From Syntrophus sp. (in: bacteria) (lineage in GTDB: Bacteria; Desulfobacterota; Syntrophia; Syntrophales; UBA5619): a DNA stretch of 9,249 nucleotides. Shown piece after piece: positions 1-6,612 of this stretch. The position numbers were made by a program, and so were the translations under genes. The stretch covers positions 1-9,249 of the forward strand of contig PNOO01000087.1 of the NCBI GenBank assembly GCA_013824905.1, given 5' to 3'. The notes beneath the pieces were generated by a model. That model had not been told where the DNA came from. It made no database searches and saw only the letters and a program-made list of their open reading frames with translations. Numbering within the stretch: the first letter of the stretch is position 1; each line of letters starts with the position of its first letter.

Positions 1-48
1 GACAGGTTATGGGATAAGAGCCTTAAAGAACTAATCGCCGTTTCCTGA
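1..48 (+). CDS. 3' end of an upstream gene (partial)
   Basis: Frame 1 is open from the window edge to a TGA at 46-48 and reads DRLWDKSLKELIAVS. The other two forward frames stop earlier, by positions 33 and 15. The short peptide has a natural amphipathic composition and ends 34 bases before the lipoprotein start, with no terminator between, so it could be the last codons of a gene in the same operon. Only 15 residues are visible, so no family can be named and the call rests on frame and spacing alone. Confidence 0.35.
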   Translation, partial: DRLWDKSLKELIAVS

Positions 49-82
49 TATTCTACCAACAAGAAGGGAGGGTTTTATCAAC

Positions 83-634
83 ATGCAGTACTCAAAGAAG
101 CTTTATCTTTTGGCTGCTTTTGTGCTTTTTGTTTTTATTCTCGGGTGTGCCAGTCCGCCAAAAGTACTGGACCGGGCGTTTCCCGGACCCCAGGTGGTGA
201 TGAATCCCCAGGTGATACCATTGGGAGTAGCCAAACTAATGGGCGCTGATTTCATCTTCGATGGTTCAGGCTTCACCTCGGGTGATACTGTCTTCATCTC
301 CCTGATCGGTCAGCCGGACGTCAATGTCTCCGTTGCCCTTGCCAAGGTGGCCCAGGACGGGACCTTCCAGGCGGAAATGGGCCAGTCATCGCCGGCGAAA
401 ATAGCAAAAATAACGGGGATACTCCGGGCAAATGCGATAACCAACGAAAAAATGCAACCCGTGATCGTGCTTACCCAGCCGACAATTCCCGCTGGTGCGT
501 ACACCATTAGGGCCAGCAGCCTCATGACGGCCAGGACGGCAGAGACCACTGCGGTAGTTGCCCGTCCGTCTATTCTCAATCGAATCATGGACAGTATCGG
601 CGAGATGCTTGGAAGTATAGACGACAAAAGATGA
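83..634 (+). CDS. Predicted lipoprotein, beta-rich, unknown function
   Basis: This is a 183-residue secreted lipoprotein. Residues 1-21 form a type II signal peptide: a Lys-Lys N-terminus, a long hydrophobic stretch, then the lipobox I-L-G-C with Cys22 as the lipidation site. Asp is absent at +2 (Ala23), so sorting to the outer membrane is the default expectation. The mature part has alternating hydrophobic residues and Gly/Pro turns (for example GADFIFDGSGFTSGDTVFIS), suggesting an immunoglobulin-like or similar beta-sandwich at about 45-155. A short helical tail follows (NRIMDSIGEMLGSI). A strong RBS, GGGAGGG at 66-72, lies 10 bases before the ATG. A hairpin at 699-723 follows the gene. I do not recognise a named family; a surface structural or binding role is only a guess. 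Confidence 0.85.
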   Translation: MQYSKKLYLLAAFVLFVFILGCASPPKVLDRAFPGPQVVMNPQVIPLGVAKLMGADFIFDGSGFTSGDTVFISLIGQPDVNVSVALAKVAQDGTFQAEMGQSSPAKIAKITGILRANAITNEKMQPVIVLTQPTIPAGAYTIRASSLMTARTAETTAVVARPSILNRIMDSIGEMLGSIDDKR

Positions 635-698
635 GGCTGGATAGATCGATTTGCCGGTGTTTTGCTGAGCGCGCTTGCCGGGGATAGGTTGTTATAAG

Positions 699-723
699 GA
701 GGGAGCCCGAGGCGGGCTCCCTC
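699..723. terminator. Strong hairpin between convergent genes
   Basis: Perfect inverted repeat: GAGGGAGCCCG (699-709), loop AGG, CGGGCTCCCTC (713-723), an 11-bp stem. It lies 64 bases after the lipoprotein stop and about 130 bases past the PilZ stop on the other strand, as expected for a shared bidirectional terminator. Neither side has a clear T-run, so intrinsic termination is likely but not proven. I see nothing else in 635-851. Confidence 0.6.
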
Positions 724-851
724 AAACGTGTTATTCCCTTATCCTCCGTATTTGGTCGTAGGTTGCCTTTTTCCCGCTCCGTCAAGGGGACGACCGTTTT
801 CAGCGGGCGGGACGGCAGGCCTTCGAGTCATCGCGCCTCCGGGGTCGGCAT

Positions 852-1193
852 TCAATCCGGGACGGGGTCCGACGCGGCCGGTATCTTGAACTCATAATCC
901 TTATTGAAGCGGATCGCCGTTCCCTCCGCTCCCGATCTCAAGACACGGCCCGTGACGGAGAGAACCAGCGTGCCGTCGGGATCCACCGATGTCACCAGCT
1001 TCTCGAAGTCGAAAAATATCTCCATTTCAACCCGTAAACCTTCCGGGATCGGGGTACGGGATTTAATCAATAGGCCTGCGGCAGAGACATTTCCCGTTTC
1101 GATAAGCGCTGTCTTTTCCTCCCCCTGACCGAGTATCTTGATCTTGACGGGCACATTGATCTCTAATCGTTGAAATTTCCTCTTATCGGCCAT
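852..1193 (-). CDS. PilZ domain protein (c-di-GMP binding)
   Basis: This single-domain PilZ protein of 113 residues is a predicted cytoplasmic c-di-GMP effector. Both ligand-binding signatures are present: R-x-x-x-R near the N-terminus (R5-K-F-Q-R9) and the [D/N]-x-S-x-x-G loop (N35-V-S-A-A-G40). The beta-barrel ends in the typical G-T-A-I-R-F strand. The ATG at 1193 is chosen because GAGGTGAGGGG ends 8 bases before it; a GTG at 1202 in the same frame would put this site almost on the start codon. The gene begins 12 bases after the stop of the four-cysteine protein, and its RBS overlaps that stop, so the two are co-transcribed and probably translationally coupled. The target (motility, polysaccharide or another output) cannot be read from the sequence. 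Confidence 0.93.
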   Translation of the reverse strand: MADKRKFQRLEINVPVKIKILGQGEEKTALIETGNVSAAGLLIKSRTPIPEGLRVEMEIFFDFEKLVTSVDPDGTLVLSVTGRVLRSGAEGTAIRFNKDYEFKIPAASDPVPD

Positions 1194-1205
1194 TGACTGC
1201 ACCCC

Positions 1206-1418
1206 TCACCTCTCCGTTTGAAGTCTCGTCTTCTCCGCAAAAAATTGACACTCGATCCTGGAGATCTTTAACATCTCCGCTGAAGGCATCAAGCGCGATT
1301 TGAAACCGACATGACGGCACCCGTAGGGGAATTTTTTCTCATGGGTAATGAAGAAATACTGGCATGAAAAGCAGAGGGCCGCTGCTTCCTGTTGCTCGGA
1401 TTGTACATGATCAGCCAT
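1206..1418 (-). CDS. Small four-cysteine protein, putative metal-binding
   Basis: This 70-residue protein has four cysteines: C16-x2-C19, C34 and C57. The core has the pattern C-x-x-C-x-[YF]-F-x-T-x-[ED]-x-x-F-P-Y-G-C-[KR]-x-x-G-F-K-S-x-x-x-P-S, followed about 10 residues later by the last Cys. I recall this pattern from short conserved deltaproteobacterial proteins, which are sometimes mislabelled as uracil-DNA glycosylase; this one is far too short to be a glycosylase. Four cysteines suggest a structural Zn or Fe site (inference). The ATG at 1418 has GGGAGA 7 bases upstream. The gene lies directly ahead of PilZ and 66 bases after the hydrolase, probably in one transcript. The function is unknown; a role linked to c-di-GMP signalling is possible only from context. 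Confidence 0.85.
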   Translation of the reverse strand: MADHVQSEQQEAAALCFSCQYFFITHEKKFPYGCRHVGFKSRLMPSAEMLKISRIECQFFAEKTRLQTER

Positions 1419-1484
1419 CGGAATGTCTCCCGCTCTCCCCCCTTCTTCGCCGGTGCGGTCACCATCCTTGCCGGCTCGGTTGGG

Positions 1485-2270
1485 TCATGACGCCAGGAAT
1501 CCCAGAAGGGCCTCGTTGAAGAGTACGGCCTGTTCAACATTCACGAAATGGGCGGCGTCCGGAATGATCTTGAGTATTGATGACCGTATCCGGTTGTGGA
1601 TGAATTCCGCCGCCGATATGGGCGTCCCCTGATCCTGCTCGCCGACCATGACCAGCGTCCGGGTTGAAATCCCGCGGATGGTCTCGCGCATGTCCATTTC
1701 GCGAATGGCGGCGCCGCAGCCGCAGTACCCTTCTACCGGCGTGCCGAGAATCATCCGCCGGATCTTTTCAACCTCGTTAGGGATACGTTCCTGCCCGGCC
1801 TTCGTGAACCAGCGGTCGATCGTCGCATCGACCAATCCCCCCATGCCGGTTGTTCGTGCCAGCCTGAAGCGTTCATCCCACACCTCCCGCTGAGACATGA
1901 AGGACGAAGTATCGCAGAGGGTCAAGGAGATCAGTCGCCCGCCGTGCAGGGCGCCCATCATCTGCCCTACCATTCCCCCCAGGGAAAGACCACAGAAATG
2001 GAACTTCCCCAAACCGAGAAAATCGGCCAATCCGATAGCGTCCGAGGCGAGCATTTCGATGGCATACGGACCGGACGGAACCGCAGACCGGCCGTGCCCC
2101 CGGCCGTCATAGCGGAGAACCCGGTAGCCGGCCTCGCTCAGGGGAGGCACCTGGAGATCCCACATCGCAAGGTCCGATGCCAGGGAGTTCGAGAACATGA
2201 CGACGTCTCCCCCCTCGGGTCCGTCGAACTGATAGTTGAGTGTTGTTCCGTTTACCCTGGCCTGAGGCAT
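1485..2270 (-). CDS. Alpha/beta hydrolase, 3-oxoadipate enol-lactonase (PcaD)-like
   Basis: This is a 261-residue cytoplasmic alpha/beta-hydrolase. The catalytic triad is visible: nucleophile Ser96 in G-L-S-L-G-G, Asp213 in G-E-Q-D, and His241 in D-A-A-H-F. The N-terminal S-N-S-L-x-x-D-x-x-M-W-D (oxyanion-hole region), R-Y-D-G-R-G-H-G-x-S and the cap segment G-Y-C-G-C-G-A-A-I-R-E-M-D resemble PcaD more than generic hydrolases. PcaD opens the enol-lactone ring of 3-oxoadipate in the protocatechuate and catechol branches of the beta-ketoadipate pathway. The length matches that family. No other pca gene is in the window, so the true substrate may be a different lactone or ester, and no symbol is given. 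The RBS is weak (GAGAG about 4 bases before the ATG). The gene heads a minus-strand run with the four-cysteine and PilZ genes. Confidence 0.88.
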   Translation of the reverse strand: MPQARVNGTTLNYQFDGPEGGDVVMFSNSLASDLAMWDLQVPPLSEAGYRVLRYDGRGHGRSAVPSGPYAIEMLASDAIGLADFLGLGKFHFCGLSLGGMVGQMMGALHGGRLISLTLCDTSSFMSQREVWDERFRLARTTGMGGLVDATIDRWFTKAGQERIPNEVEKIRRMILGTPVEGYCGCGAAIREMDMRETIRGISTRTLVMVGEQDQGTPISAAEFIHNRIRSSILKIIPDAAHFVNVEQAVLFNEALLGFLAS

Positions 2271-2361
2271 AATACTCTCTCGTCTTTATATGATGCGCAA
2301 TCTTCAACCAGCAGCGGCGGATGAGACTATAAAATCTGCTGCTCTCCCGTTGATCTGAACG

Positions 2362-3513
2362 TTACCAGTCAATCCCCTGGTTTTTTAAATAGTCTTGTGC
2401 CATTTTATACCCCAACTTTGCCGCCATTTTATAATTCTTCATCTCCTGGTCGGGGTTGCCCAGTTTATGATAGGCCAGTCCTCTGTTATAATAAGCGCTC
2501 GCATATTCCTTGTTCAGCTCTATGGTTTTGTCAAGATCCTGTAAGGCCCGATCGGGATCGCCGAGATTGTTATAGGCGGTACCCCGGACAAAATAGGCCT
2601 CTGCAAGGTTGGGATTCAGCTCGATGGCCTTGTCATATGCATCAATCGCCTCTTGATAGTTTCCGGACATGGCGGAAGAGTATCCTTTTTTAAACCAATC
2701 GATTGCCGTAAGGTCTCTCAAGGTTTTATTCGGATCGGCTACCGGTGCCTGTTTCTTGATGCCTGCCGCCGCCGTCAATTCTTTCCGCAGCCGTTCATTT
2801 TCCCTTGCCAGTTCATCCAACCGTCGCTTGATTTCCTGCAGTTCCCTCGTCCTTTCGGCTTCTTTGAGAAGGATGTCCCTGGGCTGGCCGGCATTGTTTC
2901 GCTGATTCAGCTCGATCGCCTTGGCATAATCCTCGATCTCCTTCTTTTTGTTACCGAGTTTGCCATGGAGGACCCCCCGATTATAATAGGCGCTTGCATA
3001 TTCCGGGTTCAGATCGATGGCCGTGCCCAGATCCTGGATCGCCTGACTGAAGCTGCCGAGTTTATTGTATACCGTTCCCCGGTTATAATAGGCCTCCGCA
3101 AAGTCCGGCTTCCATGCGATGGCCGAATAGAAATCATTTAACCCTTTCTCCGGGTTGCCGAGTTTGACATAGGCAGCTCCCCGATTGTTATAGGCTTCCG
3201 CAAAGCCTGGTCTCAGCTTGATGGCCTTGTCGTAATCCTGTATCGCCCGATTGAAGTCGCCAAGATAATCGTAAGCGACCCCCCGATTATTATAGGCCTC
3301 TATATGCTTCGGATTGATCTCAATGGCCTTATTGTAATCCTGTATCGCCCGATTGAAGTCGCCAAGATGATCGTAGGTCATCCCACGCCTGTAATAGGCA
3401 TCGGCCTTTCCCGGCATCAGTTTTATGAATCGGTCATACTCCCGGATGGCCTGCCGATAGTCGCCTCGATCGTGATGGGCTCTCCCCTGCTCCAAAGCAC
3501 TTACGGCCTCCAT
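2362..3513 (-). CDS. TPR repeat protein with central coiled coil (main open frame)
   Basis: The 383 readable residues carry about nine 34-residue tetratricopeptide repeats. Six are at roughly 4-203, marked by A-Y-x-N-R-G, L-G-[DN] and A-I-x-D-[YF]-x-x-A-I-x-L-x-P. A charged coiled coil follows (about 213-248). Three more repeats are at about 269-370, and the C-terminus is A-A-K-L-G-Y-K-M-A-Q-D-Y-L-K. The protein is a scaffold for protein-protein contacts; partners cannot be named. The apparent ATG at 3513 has a poor RBS (AGGAGA, 14 bases away) and begins inside the first repeat. Just upstream, in another frame, a well-placed start and a signal peptide are present (3501-3623). The intact gene therefore most likely began at 3623 and made an exported, periplasmic protein; one base appears to be missing near 3531-3544. 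Confidence 0.93.
   Translation of the reverse strand: MEAVSALEQGRAHHDRGDYRQAIREYDRFIKLMPGKADAYYRRGMTYDHLGDFNRAIQDYNKAIEINPKHIEAYNNRGVAYDYLGDFNRAIQDYDKAIKLRPGFAEAYNNRGAAYVKLGNPEKGLNDFYSAIAWKPDFAEAYYNRGTVYNKLGSFSQAIQDLGTAIDLNPEYASAYYNRGVLHGKLGNKKKEIEDYAKAIELNQRNNAGQPRDILLKEAERTRELQEIKRRLDELARENERLRKELTAAAGIKKQAPVADPNKTLRDLTAIDWFKKGYSSAMSGNYQEAIDAYDKAIELNPNLAEAYFVRGTAYNNLGDPDRALQDLDKTIELNKEYASAYYNRGLAYHKLGNPDQEMKNYKMAAKLGYKMAQDYLKNQGIDW
3232..3375 (-). repeat. Near-identical tandem TPR units in DNA
   Basis: Positions 3232-3273 and 3334-3375 match at 41 of 42 bases, with the first 35 identical, exactly 102 bp (34 codons) apart. They encode the same segment of the second and third TPR units (L-G-D-F-N-R-A-I-Q-D-Y). 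The other repeats of the gene are more divergent, so this pair reflects a recent unit duplication or gene conversion. Confidence 0.85.
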
Positions 3514-3623
3514 GACGACGTTCTCGTTCTCCTGATGGCAAAAAGAGGATCGGCCGTGAACAGCAAAGGTGATAGCATGATGGAAATGGAACAGAATGCC
3601 GCTATGGTTATTTTGGTTTTCAT
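3501..3623 (-). pseudogene. Signal-peptide start of the TPR gene, out of frame
   Basis: An ATG at 3623 is preceded by GGGAGG (3631-3636) at 7-base spacing, the best RBS in this area. It encodes MKTKITIAAF, then a hydrophobic core (roughly residues 5-23), then TADPLFA, a typical Sec signal peptide with a possible cleavage after L-F-A at residue 29. The frame then reads a basic peptide and stops at 3501, while the TPR frame is open across the same bases (reading HQENENVVMEAVSALEQG). One extra base in the A5 run at 3540-3544 or the GG at 3537-3538 would join signal peptide and repeats, for example as L-F-A-H-Q-E-N. The cause is either a real frameshift or an assembly error. Confidence 0.8.
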
Positions 3624-3708
3624 CTTTTATCCTCCCTTGGGTTAGGACTGTCGGAGGTCGACCGGCGCGAGACGCTCATTTTCGTTTCACCCCTCTGTCG
3701 AGCAAGAA

Positions 3709-3825
3709 TTATCCCAGGACCCCATGAGGCTGAGCCCCAACCACGGCCTCGTCATCGACCACAAAGGTGGGAACGGACGATATCCCCAGTTGATTAGCCA
3801 GCTCCCAATCAGAATCGACGGTATC
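3709..3825 (-). pseudogene. C-terminal remnant of a DsbA/FrnE-like oxidoreductase
   Basis: Minus-strand codons from 3825 to a TAA at 3709-3711 read 38 residues, including SDWELANQLGISSVPTFVVD, then D-E-A-V-V-G-A-Q-P. W-E-L-A-x-x-L-G-I-x-x-V-P-T-F-V followed by G-A-Q-P is the conserved C-terminal part of 2-hydroxychromene isomerase/DsbA-type (FrnE-like) thioredoxin-fold proteins and includes the cis-Pro loop (V-P-T). A TAG lies directly upstream (3826-3828). The preceding 57 bases up to the kinase stop show no similarity in any frame, and the catalytic C-x-x-C half is absent. This is a decayed, non-functional fragment, left after deletion or rearrangement between the TPR and kinase genes. Confidence 0.75.
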
Positions 3826-3884
3826 CTAAATTGGTAAGAACTTGCTTTTACGCGGGTTGAGGATACGGAAAGGAGTCTTGCGTG

Positions 3885-6188
3885 TCAAGGAGATTTTGGT
3901 GGGACACAAGTTTGTCGATCCAACTCTCGCCTCACGGCAACCGCCACCATTTCAACCGTGTAGGGTTTTTTCAGGTAGGCCACCGCACCCAACCGCTGCG
4001 CCTCTTTTACACGGTCGGTTTCCGAATAGCCGCTGGCGATGATGGCCTTCTGGCCCGGACAAAGTTCGAGGATTTTCCGGTAGGTGTCCAGGCCATCCAT
4101 CCCCGGCGCCATGATCATGTCCAGAAGAAGCAGATCGAAAGAACCATCGTGGACGGTGGCCACGGCATGTTCACCGCTGGTGGCGACGGTCGCCTCATAC
4201 CCCAGGTAGGTGAGCATTCTTTTGGCGAGATCCCGCTGTTCGGCGATGTCATCCACAATCAGCACCGTCTCCCCTTTGCCGCGGATACGTTCCAGATCGA
4301 TGGGAGAATCGGAGTTGAACGCCTCTCTGTCAGTCGCCGGAAGGTAGAGGGTGAAGCGGGATCCCTTGCCGCTCGTACTCTCAAGGTTGATATACCCGTT
4401 GTGATCCTTTACGGTTCCCCAGACCACAGCCATCCCCAGGCCGGTGCCGCTTCGCCCCATCACTTTTTTAGTGTAGAACGGCTCGAATATCTTTTCGCTG
4501 TCCTCGGCTGCAATACCGATTCCGGTATCCGCAATGGTCAGTACGACATAGTCCCCCTCTCTGATCTCATCATACCCCGTGATGGGTCGATCGACGTAGA
4601 CGTTTTCCGTTTGAATGGAGATGACGCCCCCTTCCGGCATGGCCTCGGCGGCGTTGGTCACGAGATTCATAACGGTTTTGACCAGATGGACCGGGGAGCC
4701 CGATATATTCATTAAGGCTGGGCTTAACCGGGTTTCGATCCTGGCATGTGGATAATAGGCCTTTAGCCTATCGAACTCGGGACTGCGGAGGTACTCCTCG
4801 ACGATGCGGTTCATGTTGACGATTTTGTTGCTGGCAACTCCCCGCCGGGCCAGGGTCAGGAGATCCTGCACAATCGCCGCCGCCTTCAGTCCGCTCTCTT
4901 TTATTGTTTGGATCGTCTCCCTGATGACACTGTCGTCGTGCGACAGCTGCATCAGCAGAAGATCGGGATATCCGACGATTCCGGAGAGGATGTTATTGAG
5001 ATCGTGGGCGACGCCCCCCGCCAGGGTTCCCAAAGCCTCCATCTTCTCGGCACGTTTGATCCGGGCCTCCAGCTGTCTTTGCGCCTCTTCGGTCCGCTTC
5101 AGCTCGGTGATGTCACGGACCGTTGTCAGAATGGAAACTTCGCCGCCGACAAAGATCTGAAACGAATATATCTCTACGTCCAGAAAGGAACCGTCACAGC
5201 GCAGGTCTCTGAGCCGGTAAAATCTGTCCTCGACGTCGGGCCAGGTGTTCCGGCGGGTCAACAGGATGTCCCGGTCCTCCGGATGGACGACGCTGATCAC
5301 ATCCATGCCGACGACGTCGTCCTTATGGGCATAACCGTGAATTTTCAACCAGGCCGGATTGACATCGACGATTTTTCCGCCCGTGGTCAGACTCATGCCA
5401 TCCAGCGAATCCTCAAACAGCGTCCGATACTTCTGTTCGGACCGAATGAGCCGGTCGATCAACTGGTCCCGCTCGTGAACGGTTGTTTCGTATTCTTCGA
5501 TCAGATCCCGCACCACCCAGCGGATAAAGGTGTTGGTCAATCCCCTGAACAACCGCCGGCGCCAGGTCGCCGGATCCCAGGAGAGCTTGAAGACACAACG
5601 ATCGGCGCCATCCATGACGCAGTGCATTTCCTGTGCGTGAACATTCGTCACCCCGGTCAATCGGGCGACCTCGGTGTAAATGCCGAGGTTCCAGTCACAT
5701 ACGTTCTTGGTCACCCTGAATCCCTGACGATACCGCAGTTCGAAGGTCATGGAGCCGTCTGAAGCATCGATCAGTTTGACATCCTTGGTCTTATTGAACC
5801 GGGTGTTTATCCGTGCCGCTTGCCTCGCCGTGGCCTCCGGCCCCAGGAGCCTCGCGGCGAACAGGGTACGTTTGGAGAGGCTTTCGCGAACGGCGCCGAT
5901 ACCCACTTCGATAAGCGGACTCGGAATCCGGACCACCTTGTGAACGTTTTCGAACAGGGCGAGGGAGAATTCGTTGGACACCCAGTAGGCAGGATCGGTC
6001 AGGTGGGTTTCCCGAATCGGATGGATGACCGAGGGATTGAGCTTGTCCCGAATGCAAAACCGCGAATTGTCCGTCAGCCCATCGAGCAGTTCACGGACAC
6101 CCCGTTCACCGTAGTGATTCCGGATGTAGGCGATCATGCCCTTGAAATTCTGACAGCAGATGTCCCTATCCATGACGGACGCGTTCAT
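3885..6188 (-). CDS. Soluble hybrid histidine kinase: V4R-like sensor, PAS, HisKA, HATPase, receiver
   Basis: The protein has 767 residues if started at 6188. Domains in order: an N-terminal V4R/HNOB-like sensor, about 13-205, ending E-M-H-C-V-M-D-G-A-D-R-C with Cys190 and Cys198; a PAS fold, about 248-365, with the usual S-E-Q-K-Y-R-T-L-F-E-D lead-in and T-V-R-D-I-T exit; HisKA with phospho-acceptor His395 in G-G-V-A-H-D-L-N-N; HATPase with the N box N-L-V-T-N-A-A-E-A-M, D-T-G-I-G and G-T-G-L-G; and a receiver with acidic pair D646-D647, phospho-acceptor D690, S719 and K741. There is no membrane segment, so it senses a cytoplasmic signal; V4R-like domains bind small hydrophobic or metal ligands. 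The ATG at 6188 has AGAGAGG 5 bases upstream. The frame stays open upstream, with a TTG at 6284 that lacks an RBS (799 residues). No partner regulator is adjacent. Confidence 0.93.
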   Translation of the reverse strand: MNASVMDRDICCQNFKGMIAYIRNHYGERGVRELLDGLTDNSRFCIRDKLNPSVIHPIRETHLTDPAYWVSNEFSLALFENVHKVVRIPSPLIEVGIGAVRESLSKRTLFAARLLGPEATARQAARINTRFNKTKDVKLIDASDGSMTFELRYRQGFRVTKNVCDWNLGIYTEVARLTGVTNVHAQEMHCVMDGADRCVFKLSWDPATWRRRLFRGLTNTFIRWVVRDLIEEYETTVHERDQLIDRLIRSEQKYRTLFEDSLDGMSLTTGGKIVDVNPAWLKIHGYAHKDDVVGMDVISVVHPEDRDILLTRRNTWPDVEDRFYRLRDLRCDGSFLDVEIYSFQIFVGGEVSILTTVRDITELKRTEEAQRQLEARIKRAEKMEALGTLAGGVAHDLNNILSGIVGYPDLLLMQLSHDDSVIRETIQTIKESGLKAAAIVQDLLTLARRGVASNKIVNMNRIVEEYLRSPEFDRLKAYYPHARIETRLSPALMNISGSPVHLVKTVMNLVTNAAEAMPEGGVISIQTENVYVDRPITGYDEIREGDYVVLTIADTGIGIAAEDSEKIFEPFYTKKVMGRSGTGLGMAVVWGTVKDHNGYINLESTSGKGSRFTLYLPATDREAFNSDSPIDLERIRGKGETVLIVDDIAEQRDLAKRMLTYLGYEATVATSGEHAVATVHDGSFDLLLLDMIMAPGMDGLDTYRKILELCPGQKAIIASGYSETDRVKEAQRLGAVAYLKKPYTVEMVAVAVRRELDRQTCVPPKSP

Positions 6189-6284
6189 GAGCGCCTCTCT
6201 GAACGGGCTTGAAACGAAGGATGCATAGGGAATCCGAACCGTAGTTTCACGGGCGCCAAACCGGATCTCTTCTCTCCGCAGCAA

Positions 6285-6303
6285 GGCCCGCCGATGGCGG
6301 GCC
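6285..6303. repeat. Perfect GC-rich hairpin upstream of the kinase
   Basis: GGCCCGCC (6285-6292), loop GAT, GGCGGGCC (6296-6303) form a perfect 8-bp stem. No T-run lies on either side, so it is a poor intrinsic terminator. If the kinase starts at 6188, the hairpin lies in its 5' leader, where it could affect translation or transcript stability (inference). Confidence 0.6.
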
Positions 6304-6312
6304 GTCAGGGGT

Positions 6313-6381
6313 GCGTCCTTATCCTCTGCAACCCACCGAATCTCCCGCGAGGCCGGGCAGGCAATGAAATGATAAGGACGC
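6313..6381. repeat. 11-bp inverted repeat with 47-bp spacer
   Basis: GCGTCCTTATC at 6313-6323 is the exact reverse complement of GATAAGGACGC at 6371-6381. The match stops sharply at both ends. It lies in the spacer before the kinase, which otherwise shows no recognisable gene. It could be a pair of operator half-sites for DNA looping, the ends of a short decayed element, or part of a leader structure. The function is unknown. Confidence 0.6.
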
Positions 6382-6551
6382 GCGTGTACACCTATGGAGG
6401 AATTTCACCAAACCCAGCATTCGACTTGCCAATATTCAATCCTTTTGAACATCCCGAGGGATGGCTCGTTGTCGCCTCTGAAGGTCTTTCCATTGGTCTT
6501 CACGGACATGATCCCCTAGACATTACGATGCGAGATTGGGGTCCCCGATGA
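6369..6551 (+). CDS. Possible small hypothetical protein (weak)
   Basis: A 60-residue frame opposite to its neighbours begins MIRTRVYTYGG and ends L-D-I-T-M-R-D-W-G-P-R. Composition is protein-like, with a balanced hydrophobic segment (GWLVVASEGLSIGLHG), and the stop falls in the loop of the hairpin at 6539-6580, which a short GTTTT follows on this strand. Against it: the RBS is poor (GGCAGG), no family is recognised, and the same stretch is open in another frame. It is kept as a low-confidence candidate because nothing else explains 6382-6538. Confidence 0.2.
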   Translation: MIRTRVYTYGGISPNPAFDLPIFNPFEHPEGWLVVASEGLSIGLHGHDPLDITMRDWGPR

Positions 6552-6580
6552 CCCTTCATGAAGCAGGCGCTCGGGGACCC
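6539..6580. terminator. 10-bp hairpin after hflC
   Basis: GGGTCCCCGA (6539-6548) and TCGGGGACCC (6571-6580) are perfect complements, separated by 22 bases that contain the palindrome CTTCATGAAG (6554-6563). It begins 33 bases after the hflC stop on the minus strand, a normal terminator position. The best T-run (GTTTT, 6581-6585) is on the + strand side, so it may serve either direction. It separates hflKC from the kinase. Confidence 0.55.
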
Positions 6581-6612
6581 GTTTTGCGAGAAAAGCAGTC
6601 GCCGCGCCCTCA

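Noticed and set aside
1944..2324. 126-codon + strand frame opposite the hydrolase
   Set aside because: It is antisense to a clear alpha/beta hydrolase and shows no domain or RBS.
2309..2341. CAGCAG / CTGCTG inverted repeat between the TPR and hydrolase genes
   Set aside because: Only 6 bp with a 21-base loop and no T-run; too weak to call a terminator.
3232..3375. Regular 102-bp spacing that might suggest a CRISPR or tandem array
   Set aside because: The period equals 34 codons and the units encode TPR helices; there are no short constant repeats with variable spacers.
3882..4715. Long + strand open frame opposite the kinase
   Set aside because: It lies wholly antisense to the receiver and ATPase domains, whose motifs are intact on the minus strand. 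Its product is rich in His/Gly/Arg with no recognisable domain: a shadow frame.
4908..5762. 284-codon + strand frame opposite the kinase
   Set aside because: It is antisense to the PAS and HisKA regions and has no RBS or known motif.
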